The notes beneath the pieces were generated by a model. The model was not told where the DNA came from and made no database searches. It saw only the letters and a list, made by a program, of their open reading frames with translations. From contig JBANDB010000020.1 of the NCBI GenBank assembly GCA_037576215.1, forward strand, positions 124,001 through 188,000: a stretch of DNA of 64,000 nt, given 5' to 3'. A program made the position numbers and the translations under genes. The DNA is from Armillaria gallica. Its lineage: Eukaryota; Basidiomycota; Agaricomycetes; Agaricales; Physalacriaceae. Positions 1-12,399 of this stretch are shown piece after piece. Within the stretch, counting starts at the first letter, position 1; the number at the start of each line of letters is the position of its first letter.

Positions 1-37
1 CTCTGCTGCTGTAACGATGACATGACATCAATTAATG

Positions 38-1078
38 TCAAGTGTATTTATGTAAACATGTATGATAGATCTGCCGAAGAAATCTTGTAAATGGCACAAG
101 ATATGTGTCCTTAAAGTTAGGAAAGGCCTGGCCAAAGTTCCTCCCATACTCATCCTCTCCTGCATGAAAACTGGACTCTGCCTCAGCAATGCTTGCAATG
201 CGTAAGTTAGAGATGTACCCATGTGTTGCGATCTTGCCGTTTTCCCAAGGGTCAGGTCCTCCCAATAGGATCATCACCCCACATCTGGTCACTTTAGAGA
301 GCACATCCATAAATGTCCTTATTTGATCAGGGGCTGCAGCAAGAGCACTATATTTCTTATTTAGAAAATTATGCAGAAGGGAAAGCTGCAACATATGCAG
401 CAAACATTTCCAGAGTGATAGGACTGATACCATTCTCAGCGACTGACAACGGAACCTGCTCCTTCATCAACTCAAATACCTGGTTCCGAACCTCCTCACT
501 TTCTGCCTCAAACACCTCTTTTGTTGTCTCCTTAACTATTTCAAGTACCTCCCCTCGAGAGCTAACACCAATCTTCCTCTGATCCACCAGCAGTTTTATG
601 CGTTCGGGGTAGTATTGGCAAGAATAAACCTCTTCTGCCTTTAATGTGTGAGTCTGGGGCTTTGCAAACATGTCAGCAAGATGAGCTGCGGTCTCCACCT
701 TTTTGGCCGATCCGTGATTTTGGAACCATTCTTCGATGCGCTAGATACAGTCAATTCTGTCAGATCGATCACTGTAAGCCACCAAACTTGACTAACCTTG
801 ATATCACCATCCTTTGTCCTGCCACCCTCCAACAGAAACATGGCCCAGAATTTTGGCATGAACTCTTTGATGAATGTTGCAATAGCAGAGTTCTTCCCTT
901 TGACTGACTGGGTGCCACAATACTCAGGCACTCCCCCCTCCAGAAATGACCACTGCTCTGCTGTCACCCAAGGTTTTGGTCAATGTTTTTTCCGCTCTAC
1001 AGGGGCTGGTGGCATCGGGACACTCGGGCCTGGTGGCGGTGATGCAGTGGGACCTGGTGGTGGTGGTGATGGTGATGA
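38..1078 (-). pseudogene. Broken conserved basidiomycete protein of unknown function (transposon-neighbourhood family)
   Basis: Read on the minus strand, the 5' exon (about 1015 to 797) carries WVTAEQWSFLEGG. A GT-AG intron (796-741) follows, and the next exon opens with RIEEWFQNHG and runs to about 369. The frame then shifts near position 395 and continues to 38, with LLGGPDPWENGKIATHGY near the end. This order (N-terminal W-rich segment, NHG motif, C-terminal GGPDP motif) matches, from memory, a large uncharacterised agaricomycete family often seen near transposons; I cannot name a function. It is broken: an in-frame TGA follows ERKKH just upstream of WVTAEQ, and the frameshift splits the C-terminal part. 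The proline-rich 5' end is cut by the LTR-like insertion beginning at 1079. Family recognition is by motif memory only. Confidence 0.5.
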
Positions 1079-2400
1079 TGATGAACCTATTGACTCCTGT
1101 GGGCAGAAAACACAAGACCTGTAATGGTGAGTGTAGTCAAACACAGAATCTGAAGGCAGGTTCTAGTGAGTCTAGTCTTGCACCTCCGTGCGATGACTGT
1201 AGCTTCCTGGTGGTGTAGCGAAGGATTGCTACACTTTGTTATGATTCTCTGAAGGCTGTTCAGAGGCTCAAAGTATGTACGCGAACTTTCCTGGAAGGGA
1301 AAAGATGCGTAAACGTGGGTGTATGCTGAGCGGGGGCGACCTAGATGTGGCGTGAACTATGTGGTGTTGGAATCCTGGCTATGGTTCCGGTAGAATCTAT
1401 TTTCCTATGCTCACATGCTTTCTTTAGAGAAACGCAGAGATGGAGCTGGCTTATCTAGAGAAACTTGAATTAGTATCATTCCTAACTTATAGAAACAGTA
1501 TGCTGTTGGTGTTAGAGACTAAAGTTCGGAATCCTAGCTACAGATTACCCTTTGAAGTCTTCAGGTATGTGAATTTATGACAGGAGGATGACAAACAAGG
1601 TAGTCTTTATATGATACCCTTGCTTGTGTTTTTGGATGAGAGGACATGAATCAAGTTATTTAACACTTGGTAGCTAGCAAGTTGGGAGAAACTTTGCAAA
1701 GTGTTATATCTCTTAAGAACGTAGAGATATTAACTTTAATTCATGTGTATTGGGTGGTATGTGTGGTGTATGTATCCTCTATAGAGAACTGTTCTTTTCT
1801 ATCTACAGGCCGTTATCTTTTATACTACAGAACTGTACCTGCTAAGTAAGCAAACTTTTACCTCGGCTTGATAACCACAGTACATGATTTGTGAGCATAG
1901 TGAACTATTTGTAACTGTAGTTCACTATACCATGTGCTACTCTACTGTGCATACTTATTAAAAGTTTGCATAGCATAATAAAGCTACAAAAGGTTTACTA
2001 ATTTACTTACTACTTACTCAGCTGCAGTTAATGGCTCACTAATCTCTACTATATTTCTAAGCTGTAAAGGTGTATCCATATGGCCTCTTGAGAATCCGTA
2101 GCTTGGCATAGCCTACATGTAGTTAAACCATGTGACCATATGGCTCTGTCCACGTGCAAAGGCCTAGAATAATGACGCGTGTCTAATTTACTGCAGAAGG
2201 ATTGGCAATCAATGTGCCTGGAGGTACAATGACTCATAGATATCGGAGTGAAAGTTCACGTGGAGTGGGAGATTTAATATGATTCTACCTGTGCTGGGCT
2301 TGCAACATTTGGTTTAGTGAAAGGCCGTGTAAGGGAGATAGGTGATAAATTGTAAGTGGTGTCCATGATTTCAGAGCGCACAGAGCCTGGAGGCTCATCA
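1079..2400 (+). mobile_element. LTR-like solo element, copy 1 (diverged, 1322 bp)
   Basis: The unit starts TGATGAACCT and ends AGGCTCATCA, so it has TG...CA ends with matching inverted termini. It is flanked by ATGA at 1075-1078 and ATGA at 2401-2404, a 4-bp target duplication; the left copy lies in a GATGATGATGA run, so this evidence is weaker than for copy 2. The first ~310 bases match copy 3 (24013-25397) closely; the rest is recognisably related but diverged, so this is an older or different subfamily member. No credible coding sequence lies inside. A solo LTR is the preferred reading; a non-autonomous DNA element with short inverted ends is the alternative. Confidence 0.65.
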
Positions 2401-2720
2401 ATGAGTTTAAAGTTGCCATCTAAACAGAACATCAATGGAAGCTTTCCAATAACAAATAACATAATTACCGCATGTGAATTTGCTCTAAGAAAAGTGCCAT
2501 GGACCTCCCAAGCATAGGAAAAAGCCACAGCAACTGTACAGTCAACCATGGATTCTCCTGTGCCCATGCACCAGCTGAGAAGCCAGCACTATACACGTTA
2601 ATTTGAATCTTAATTGCGCTAAAAATACTAGCAAATTCCCCATGGGGCTATTTAAACCCGTGTGATCATCTTACAGGAGCTCTTCATCCCTTGATTGATT
2701 TCCATCACATCACCCTAACA
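2401..2720. other. Intergenic stretch, no gene identified
   Basis: This 320-base stretch joins the LTR-like copy 1 to the start of the RNase H1-N gene. A minus-strand open frame crosses it (2567-2401) but runs into the LTR-like unit and resembles nothing I know. The last ~60 bases are the probable promoter and 5' leader of the gene at 2721: a TATTTAAA stretch lies at about 2649-2656. Confidence 0.4.
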
Positions 2721-3446
2721 ATGGCCCAGCAATCCCCACTCAACCTTAATCCCCAGGCCCTTGTGGCCCTTTTAGAGGCGCTTACTGCCCTCAATTTGAA
2801 TAGTCAGTACCTTTTTACCTGCATTGCGACATTTACTCAGATTCTTTCAGCCAACGATGCCAGTGCATCCATCCGTGCAACCACCTCTGCTAGTGCGTCT
2901 GCCCCTGCTTCCTCCTCTGCTTCTGGAGAGGGTGGAGCCACTCCTGCACCTGCGAGTGTCTCTCCTGCACAAATTCCCAGTAAGTCTCCTCATCTGCGCC
3001 GTCACATTGATACTAATTCTCATTACTCCTAGTCACTTCCACGGATGCGCCCACTGTGTTCTTGAACTCGGCGACTAGAGGCCCACTCTCCTTGTCGATG
3101 CAGGCTGGCTTGTTGTCATTGTCTCACGTGCCTCCCACCCAGCAGCCACCAGCCCAAGTCCACACTGGCTTTCACTGCTCGTACTGCAGTGTTTTTAATC
3201 TGGCCGTCAGCCAATCTGGGGAGGCATTCTATGTAGTCACTGCTGGCCACAAGGTTGGCATCTTCACTAGTTGGTATGTTGGTTGATCTTATCTGTTTGA
3301 CTCCCACTGACTGGCATTATAGGGAAGTAGTTCAGCCATTGGTGTCTGGCGTTGGTCATGCATGCCACAAAAAGTATAAGACCTGTGGCGAGGCCAAGGA
3401 GGCTTTCCAGATTGCGCTAAGTCAGGACAAAGTCCATGTTCTTTAA
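2721..3446 (+). CDS. RNase H1 N-terminal (viroplasmin-like) domain protein
   Basis: Three exons, 2721-2979, 3033-3273 and 3323-3446, join in phase to 207 residues with no internal stop. The introns (53 and 49 bases) are clean GT-AG. The N-terminal third is low-complexity (Leu/Asn, then Ser/Ala/Thr/Pro). The C-terminal part holds YVVTAGHKVGIFTSW, followed by a conserved V-x-GV and a basic KKYKTCGEAKEAF segment. That is the RNase H1 N-terminal / caulimovirus viroplasmin-type fold, which binds RNA-DNA hybrids or double-stranded RNA. No catalytic RNase H domain follows. Such stand-alone proteins are common in agaricomycetes and their cellular role is unknown. The start is the ATG of MAQQSP; an upstream in-frame ATG at about 2691 is possible. 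It is one of only two clearly intact genes here. Confidence 0.75.
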
Positions 3447-5257
3447 GGTCACCCCTGTTTTTTCTTGGACTTATTTTTACCTACCATCTCATGTCTCCAT
3501 CTACTTTGCTTTCATGTGAACTTGCATGCTGTGAAAAACTGTTATAAATTGCTATAAAAAATATCTCTAGTATCGTAGTTAGATTTAGCTAGCCACCAAA
3601 ATATATACTGTGATTATACCTTGAAAAAAAAGTGCTGCAGCAACAGGAGTAAGGCCGAAAAATGAAGCTAGGAACACCCGCGGAATGCTTCCATGGCACA
3701 TGTTCATGCTGAGGTCTTTAGAAGTATGTGGCTTGCTTGGAACTGTACAGTTCTAGTTCGGCAACTGCCGTATAGGCATCGAGGCCCATTGGCATCACTT
3801 CGACTAACTACCAAGCATAATTATCCTCTATGGCACGCATTATTGATGTCGATGAAAATGACTTGTAAGTTGTGAATTGTTATCTATGCCACATGGCACT
3901 ATAGTAATGTCTTTTTAGAGCCGCAGCCCTTGCTATGGTCCGGTGGTGTCACCCCTCCACGTGGCTGTATAAAATGTGAGTTTCTGACCTAAATAAAGTG
4001 TTTCATGTTCCTGACACAGAACTCAGGCCCCAGCGTCCCCTCTTGGAACACTCACTTCTTCTGATGCTTGACACCAACTTTTGTCTTCAGACTCTTGACA
4101 CCAACTTCCGACTCAAACTGGCGCCTGCTCACCATTTTCAATACCCTGCAGGAAAAACTCCAGCTGAGACAGTAGAAAGAACCTGGAGTTTGTGTGGTGA
4201 AGGAATAATGACTGTCTACCATAGTACTCAAAATCCCCATTGTGTCTTCTATCTGTCATGCATGTAGTATCCATACTTGTTTGTAGTCATCCAATATATT
4301 TCTCTGAAGACATGCCACGCCTTGAATAAGTAACCTGCCCAGCAAGTCCCGACTAGACGCTCGCCGGCAAGACAAACTTACTCTCCCCAGGTCTGACTGA
4401 CCACCCCATCGCAGATTGAATTCTTGAGAACACTACCAAATGCACTCAACGACATCACCTATGAAACTGGGGAAGGTACATGCAGACGATCCCGCTCTAT
4501 CTTCTCGACCCTCGACTTGAACAGTCGCCAGTCCTCCACCTTCAAACAAATGCTCGTTGGCGATGCTAAAGGTCAGATAATCATCTTTATGCACTCAAAC
4601 CAAGGTTGAAAGATCCTCCAAGCTCAGTATCTATTAAACATCAGTGGAAACCACTATGGGTTGGACCCTGCACACAGGCATGGCATCCTCCCTTGGCATG
4701 TATTTGACCTTCCACCGCTGACCATGATGAATCCTGAACTTGTCACTGCTACCAGTGTGACCGCCAGTCCTGCACTCTCTGTAACTGATGCCATAGACAT
4801 GCCAAGCCCCCCCTTGTCCACCCTGCCTTCCCATCGTCCATGGGGTCATCCATGCAAGTACCACACAGCTGATGAAAAAGCTGGCACGCATGCCTTGGCA
4901 CAGCAGGGATACTACGAAAGGTGTGAATATCCTTCCACAGCAGACTACCGAAGTTGATTGGTCTGTTTTCCAACAGAAATCACGAGGTTCTTTGCTGGCA
5001 AGCACATCGACATTATGCATCTTCATCATTGGACAACCACAAATGCTCTTGTCACCACGTTGCACCCAAGGAGACACATCAACCTCGTCGTCCCTCAGCT
5101 GCTTACCTGTGCATCACTCGGTCATGTTTATAATATTCAAGCATAACTCCTTTTGTCTAGATCTGTGCAAAAAACAGCTACACTCGATGATTGGAAGGCT
5201 GGCATCGAGAAAAACCAGGCCTAGCTGAATCAACGCCTCAACAACCAACCTCCCACC
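3447..5257. other. No firm gene; scattered short open frames
   Basis: Short plus-strand frames such as 3998-4267, 4424-4609 and 4661-4957 have no recognisable motif and do not join convincingly. The spacing of possible splice sites hints at decayed plus-strand coding sequence linked to the genes on either side, but I cannot reconstruct it. An AT-rich segment at about 3470-3650 probably holds the 3' end of the RNase H1-N gene. Confidence 0.3.
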
Positions 5258-5554
5258 ATGCTAGCTGCCACCATGTGCTCACATGCCTGTGAGGCTCATG
5301 TCACTGACCTGTGTGCAGTGATATCAGATGCCCTCGAGCCATTCAACAGGCTGCACAATCAGATCAGCGTCATCACCACCAGTATCTATCAGCGAGTGGG
5401 GTGTACTGACTTGTGGAAAGTCGCTGAGAAGCTGTGTACCCAGGTCCAAGAAGTTGTTGACCTCTTGCAGGATCTCCTATGCTCAGTGCTATCAGGTGTC
5501 AGTGAGCTCTGGATGGTGTTCAGCATGGGCACACTAGCATACCAACAGGCATAG
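5258..5554 (+). CDS. Hypothetical protein fragment, helix-rich
   Basis: A 98-residue open frame beginning MLAATMCSHACEAHV and ending AYQQA. Its regular leucine and valine spacing suggests amphipathic helix or a coiled coil. No family is recognised. It sits between the RNase H1-N gene and the KDZ relic on the same strand and could be one exon of a larger decayed gene. The reading rests on composition only. Confidence 0.22.
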   Translation: MLAATMCSHACEAHVTDLCAVISDALEPFNRLHNQISVITTSIYQRVGCTDLWKVAEKLCTQVQEVVDLLQDLLCSVLSGVSELWMVFSMGTLAYQQA

Positions 5555-6050
5555 GATTATCTCTTATTCCATGTCCTTCTCGACTCTATCTATGCCACCA
5601 GATTTGTTTTGTAATGTCACAGCTGATGTGACTTATTCCCAATATGCATGCGCTGTAGCTTTTTCACCTACCACTGTCTCAGTATCTTGTAAGTGTGCCT
5701 CATGATTTCCCCTGAAATTCAACTGTGGAGTATCTTTCCTGCCAATGTAGGTGGATCATTTGAGGCAGTAACCATTACATGTATGTCTTTAGCTTCTCCA
5801 AGGCCTTCTCATATACTAAACGACTCATCAGACCATATACAGCAACCACAAGCTTGCCAAAGCTCTCCAGCTCTCTGCTTTGAAGCATTTCTGCACTGTC
5901 CTCACTCTCACCACCATGGATGACGACGATGACAAGAACGTCTGGGGTCTCCCACCCTGTCCGGTATGTCTGTGCATCCAAACATATGACCAATATTCAC
6001 TCTGGGTGTGTATCTAGAAACGGATCCCTCAAACAGTTTTCAGCCATGGC
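5555..6050. other. No gene identified
   Basis: Intergenic or intronic sequence between two weak open frames. A short plus-strand frame at 5693-5923 has no recognisable features. Confidence 0.3.
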
Positions 6051-6758
6051 ATGCACCACGTCCTAAATGAGCACCTTGACATCTACTTGCATGCCATCGA
6101 GACAGAGGAGACTGGTGATTTCTGGGTGTGGTTTATGGACATGTGGCTGCAATTGTTCCCCCAAACAGTCACCAATCTCTGGGCTAAGGAATATGAAGCC
6201 AGCATACAAGAATGCTACCGAGTGCATGACCGTCTTACCTTGGTGTTATTAACTGATGATTTGCCTTAGTGGATCAAGAGCCAGCTGGATCTTATGGGTG
6301 GCACAGTCACCAAAAACGATCTCGCAATGTACAAATTCATGTGCAATATCCCCGAGTATGTGAGCGAAGATTCAGCGTCCTCCAGTGGTAGTGAAGATTC
6401 AACGGATCGGTCCTTATCAGCCGCTGACAAGGAGGAGAATATGAGCGCTGTCTCTTCAGAAGTGAGCCGTTCAACTTCAGTTCTGGGTTGGGCAGACAAT
6501 GGGCATGATATCCTCTCGACTGATGGCAAACAAGGGAAGAAAGTGAAGAAAGTCATGCTGGAGTTAAGGTTGAGAGCCAAGACAAGGCTTCTGTTTTGGC
6601 GAGCGGTGTTGCCCTTAGGAAGCGAAGTCGATGCAGCTGAGTGGGAGCAAATTGATGTCGATGCATGGGTTACAGCTACAGGGTATGATGAGCTGGATGC
6701 TCAAGTTCCCATTACCAGTATGACAGTAGCCAGGATTACCACAACTTACGAGAACTAG
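6051..6758 (+). pseudogene. Hypothetical protein with one in-frame stop
   Basis: Two open frames (6051-6269 and 6294-6758) lie in the same reading frame, separated by a single TAG after TDDLP at about 6267-6269. Read through, they give about 235 residues: an aromatic- and acid-rich N-terminal part (FWVWFMDMW near residue 25), a Ser/Asp/Glu-rich linker, a basic stretch KQGKKVKKV and a C-terminal WEQIDVDAW segment. A CAG-to-TAG change would explain the stop. No family is recognised. It precedes the KDZ relic on the same strand and may be an upstream exon set of the same element or an independent gene. Confidence 0.35.
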
Positions 6759-7038
6759 TAACTAGTACTATAGGTGAGCAAAATTCCATAGTTTATTACA
6801 ATTCAAGTACCTTCGCGCTGCCCATTTTGGTTTGCTTGTGTTTGGTCTCTCAGGACATTAGACTTAGCTACCCATCATTTATCTCCCAAGCATGCAAAGA
6901 ATCAAATGACCACAATTTTCAGCTGACGCATCTTTCTCTGAAGAGCAGCTTGAGGAAACCCAGACTGCACCAGCGCCTGTGCGGCTATGCCATACAGAGT
7001 ATAATGTCAGTGGCACCAGTCGGTCCTCAAGACTTCGA

Positions 7039-10000
7039 ATGACCACCATCTATCATGAAGCACCTCCCAGTCCATCCAAGGCACAGTTGTCACTGCATGA
7101 TCCTGTCCTCGAGGAATTTTCAGGAGTAGATCTGTCATGGCTCAATGGTCCTATGCTCGAAGAAGAAAACAGTAATTTTGACTCAGAGGAAGAGGATCAA
7201 TCAATGGATCCTGGGGCGTCGACTGAGGATGCAGAAGTCCACCAAGTATGGTTGTCTCTCTCATGCTGCAATCTCCTGACCTATATCTCAGAATGATCCT
7301 CACTTCAGAGACTGGCTGCCGCTCACATGGGAGTTTCTTGAAGAAATGTATTGAGATGAACACCCCAGGCGGTTTAAAAATTCATGCACTAGATGTCAAA
7401 CTCATGCAGATGAGGCTACCCTCTATCAATGTGCCTCTTGCAATGAGTGATTCATGTACTGCAATGAGTGTATGATCACCTGGCACTACGGAAATCCATT
7501 GCATAGAATTCAGGTATGTATTCTCTAATTTACTTTTGACTAGTGCGATCTCAGACTAAGTAGGAATGGACTGGAACTTTCTTCAAGAGGACCACACTGG
7601 GAGTGCTGGGTCTGGTGATGACGTTGGGCCATGACCCAGACACTTGCTGCCCCAGTCCGCTTTGTGGCCAACTGCACATTCTGGATCTTGAAGGGATTTA
7701 AACTGTACACATCAGTTACTGTGATTGTATGCAATCTCTCCCTCATTGGTGCCAACTTCTTCGCTCCCAGTTCTTTCCTTCCACCATGGTACACCCCCAG
7801 ATGGCGACGACATTTCAGACACTCGAGGTTTTCCACCTGCTATTTTTTATGTCAAAAGTGTCTGGGTATGAGTTCTACCACACCCTCGTCCGGCTCACAG
7901 ATAACACTGGCACATGTCAGCCTCCAGTAAGTCATTTGTTCACTCCCAGTGTTCGGTAGTCTTGACTCATGGTCACAGAGTTGGTTCCAGGCATTTATGT
8001 GGATGGTTTGTGAATGGCGTTACCTGAAGCTCCTCAAGCGTATGTTAGACAAATCTCCTCAGGATTGCAAAGGCTTGACACCAGGGAAACTGCTGATTCT
8101 GCCAGGATTGTTGGCGGTGAAATGCCCCACTTATCCTTGGCCAGGGATTAACCTTGAGGAAGGTTAGGAAGATGACACAGTGAATCCATAAGCGGTGACT
8201 GGATGTATTCATGTTGATGTGGTTCTAATTGTCTGGTTAGCTGGAAATACAGTCTTTTCCTCGCTATTGATGCCAACTTTCGACTCGTCCGATTTGTAGT
8301 CTCAAATGTGGCATGGGACCCGAGCCTCATCAATGGAGGTGGTTTTGTTGTGGCCCAGGAAAGCTTTAGGAAGCATGTAGCAGAATATGGCAAGTGTATA
8401 CCATATGACCCAAGTGACTGCAGAGATCACCAGGCTGTCAAACTGGCAACATCCAAACATGGCACCGGCTTGGTGACGAGTGGGGTTGCGATGGTGGACT
8501 GTGCTCGGCATGACATGAAGGGATCAGGAGTGGTGACCATACTGGACCATGGTGAAGAGTGAGTCAAGTTTTTCAATGTTGCAAACCATGACTTATGAAA
8601 CTGACAGACAGATCCGAATGGATTATATATTTTGCTCCTGAATGCAACAGTCAACACTGCAGTGCATTGTGGTTTCATATGATATCAATTGCCAGTGGTC
8701 CAAGAAATTGTGGGAATGAATCATGATCTATCCGTCTTCAATGACACCACATCAAGACCATGGCAATTTCGTCCATCTAATTCCGAAGTTTCATCTCCCA
8801 GCCCATATACCTAGCTGCCACGTGAAATACTCCTTCAACAAGACACTCTATGTAGGACAGACCAACGGAGAGGCCCCTGAGCGTGGCTGGAGCAGATTGA
8901 ACCAGCTGGCTGCCAGTCTGAAGGTCATGGGACCTGGAGGATATCTCGACACGCTGGATGACCATATCAGTGACTACAATTATAGGAAGTCAGCATTAAT
9001 GGGTAGGTCAACTTTCCTGTTCAGATCACTGGTTCTCATGTTCGTGTGGCAGCTTGCAGTCTGTTGAAAGTGATTCTAGAGGTGATCCCCACCCAAACCT
9101 TGCATAGCACTGTCTATGCCAAGTTCACTGCATATCTCCCCATGCAAGATGTTCAGTGTTGGACTGAGGCTATCGAGACATGGAAGCAAAATCCCGCCAA
9201 CGCTGTCAATCCATTTGAAATGACAGTTGCTCGTATGTATTCCTGGGTGGTTTATATTTGGGTTAAAGGTTTCTATTACCATGTGTAGAACTGACCACTT
9301 CAAAAGTCCATCTTACCCTCGCCCAAGAAGAAGCTGCGGAAATGGCAAAGATCACTGCCCATGAGTTTGAGCAGGATGCAGATCTGGCTGAGGAAAATAG
9401 TGAGGATATCTTTGTGGTGCACCATGAAGTTGGGCCAAGCACAATGATCCTGCAAGGTGTCAAGCTGGAATCTGATCAGTGAGTGTACCTGGATTTCTTG
9501 CTTTGTTCTCAGCTGATGACCAGTCTCATGGTAGACGACGCCTCAAATTAGCTCATGCAGCTCTGGGCGCTCATTCAACAGATTGTGACTGGGCCAAAGT
9601 CACTGAAGGTCTAAACAGACTACAACGCTGTATGGATAGCTGGTTTGAGATCCAGCAGGTATATATGCCTGCTGTGGCAGTGTGGCGAGCTGAGTGGAAC
9701 AAAGCACAATTGCTTGCTAGGTCCGAGACTGAAGCCCTACGTGCAGAAGCAGATCAAGATGCCGAAGCAGGAGAATCCATGGGACATGGAAGATGGAAGA
9801 CGCCTTGATGAAGTAAACAGCAACTGAAGGTTTCTTTGGAGAAGGCTCTCGATGCAGTGCAGATGCCACTCTTTCTTCCGAGTGCTTGTTTGGGATGCCT
9901 TCAGCAGAAACAAAAGCTCATGGATTTCAAGTTCCGACTGCGGGAGGCAGAGGCATATGAATGCCTGATGACGATGCACCAACTACTGATCTACCATTCC

Positions 10001-10689
10001 CATCTCTATAAATTCAAGGATAAACATGTTACAGGACAGATGATGAGTACATGAGCCTGTTCTACCATTTCCAATGTCATGCATAACATTGAAGAAGCCA
10101 CAACATGATATTGGAAACTTCACGGTGATCTTGTGATCCTAGCAGGTGCAATTGATGGTGGCAAGCTGGGATGGGACCGTCAGCTGTGGGAGCTGAGCAT
10201 GATGAATGTTAGGCTGCTGGAAGATGTTTTACTGGGGGAAACAGAGGGATGGTGTTCCATGAGCTGGATCTGGTGGGTGCATTGACATGACACTGATGCC
10301 AAAGAAACTGTGGAGATAAGTGGCTTTCATCATGGCTTTCTTTGATCTGATTGCGATGATGTGTAGCCTTGAGAATTGAATGGTGCAAGACAAGGGCACA
10401 TGCTCATCGCTGGCATGAGGAGGTAATTCTGTTGGAGAAGGAGATGAAAAGGGTCAAGGCATTTTTTGCACATGAAGGAAGGACCTGGTTGGTATGTGCT
10501 GCATGAGAGGACATCTCTGAGGGTGAACGTGCATACGCCCTACGTCAGGCCGACGTTCGCACTCACATGTGACAGCATTGTATCAACCTCTGGGTAAACA
10601 TGCCCATGTGGTCAGCTGCTGGTGCAGTCCTGCTTTCAAAAAGAGGTCGTTCCCGGAAGCCCAAAACATCGAATCACATAGTTGTGTAG
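7039..10689 (+). pseudogene. Decayed KDZ transposase with CxC2-type cysteine cluster
   Basis: In order along the plus strand: an acidic N-terminal region (from about 7039); a CxC2-like cluster with CQTHADEATLYQCASC at about 7392-7455 followed by a second CxxC and a WH...H pair; ATTFQT and AYEFYHTL-like segments at 7800-7900; REWR-like KLLKR at about 8010; the GTGLV...DCARHD segment at 8461-8515; PKFHLPAHI at about 8787; GEAPERGW at about 8870; and a coiled-coil C-terminal tail to 10689. These match the layout of Kyakuja-Dileera-Zisupton transposases known from basidiomycetes. It is dead: in-frame TGA codons interrupt the cysteine cluster twice (after EEMY and after SCNE), and more TGAs break the tail (LVCAA, VRTHM). 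Several splits may be introns. No element ends were identified. Confidence 0.85.
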
Positions 10690-12395
10690 ATATTTTCACA
10701 TTTGTATGATTATCAGTTGCAATTCACAATATATGGGGTCTGAAAAAAGCTGGCAAAAAACATGAGAAAACATAACATATGTGCTAGACATGGGGACAAC
10801 ACTGTGATGGATGTGACAGACTTAGAAGAGAAGGAAGGGAAGGAAGAACGGACAGAAATAGATGGTGACAGGATGAACATCATCATCAAGTTTTACATCA
10901 AAAGAACTCGACAAAATGGAGCTGCTGGTAAGGAACAGCGAAATTGTGATCTCCATCAAATTCAACCCAAGTGGGAACTGAGGCGCAACCTTGACAAAGC
11001 AGGTTGCACCTCATTCATCATTGTCAATGGTGGCCACACATCTTGGCCATTAGGTTGCCCTGCAGAGGCTGGGTGGCCATCCATTTTCCTCTGCTAAATT
11101 CCCTCTACAGCGGCAATTGAATAATGTATCATGCTGGAGTACAATTGCAAGGGTTTATTCCATTATACTTGTACTAGCACAGCAGTCTGTAATAGATTAC
11201 CAGGCAATTAGAGGGTGGATCTTCGTGCCCCAATTGTCAGATGTTTTGGCATTCTTCATGTTGAGCCTCCATGCCACACATGAACAGATGCAAGAATAAT
11301 TGTTGCTCAGATGAACAGCCTGTTGAGCAGCTTTAGGAGCCTGTACAAATGTACAAGAGATTGCCACTTCATCTTCCACATCAATGAATACAAGACGGGG
11401 TATTAATCCCTCTGCTTTGCCTCGGTTCTTGGAGCGGTCACATATGACACACTACTCAAATATGGTATACAGATAATGTTGCTACCTCTCATTGAAATGT
11501 TTGATTACTTCGAACCTCTGCATCTGAATCAGGACAGACAAATACTGATACTTTCATCTCCCCAAAAAATGAGTACTATCATGAGACTAAGGCTGAGTCT
11601 TTGATATTCGTGCATGATACTAGGATCACTCTTTTCGGCTACATAATGATTCCAGACCCAACCTATGCAAGGCTCGAGTGGGAAATCAACAACAAGATGA
11701 TATGTAATAAGTAAGCTGTAAGCACCTCACTGGAAATATTGTGTAACAGCTACTTTCTATGCCGTACCAAGTATGAGCTCCCTACTTTGAAACGACAAGC
11801 CACATTGTAATATGATGTGGTATTTCAATGAGCGAGTAAGAGATTGGTTTTTCTATGATATGTACTTGCTTTAAACTTATTGGGATTGCATAGAATGGTC
11901 ATATCCTCAGTTGTAGTATGACTTTGCATATGGGTTTTGACTCCCCTTGTCCAAATTATGACAGAACTGCATCCATCATTGTCATGACTAAAAAAAAAGC
12001 TCAATGAGCTCAACCATCGCACACTCTGTAGTGTATGGTAAGACTAGAACATAGTGTTTTGATGTTCATAGACATTGTAAGGAACTGCATGCTTCGTATT
12101 GATCGTACATGAGGGAATTGTAGGGTTTTATATGGTGATTCCGATAACATTGAGTATCCAGAAGCTCTATGGCCTGGCAATATTACCTTAGCTTCAATGG
12201 AAAATGATTTATTATGGAGATGGGGTTATCACACTGCCATCTGATATCTGCTCCATCATATTTCTAGATTTTGATTTTCCCCAAAAACAGTGCTCATTGT
12301 GCAGGGCACTGGATCAACAAAAAAGGGGTATTACATTGAGGATGATTGAAGAAACCAGGAACCATAACTTATCTTGAGTTCGAGGACAATGTGTA
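10690..12395. other. No gene identified between KDZ relic and LTR-like copy 2
   Basis: An open frame at 10762-11097 (plus) has a charged N-terminal half but no motif and may be shadow sequence. Beyond about 11100 the sequence is AT-rich with many stops in all frames. It may contain the 3' end of the KDZ element, but no inverted terminus matching the 5' side was found. Confidence 0.35.
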
Positions 12396-12399
12396 CCGT

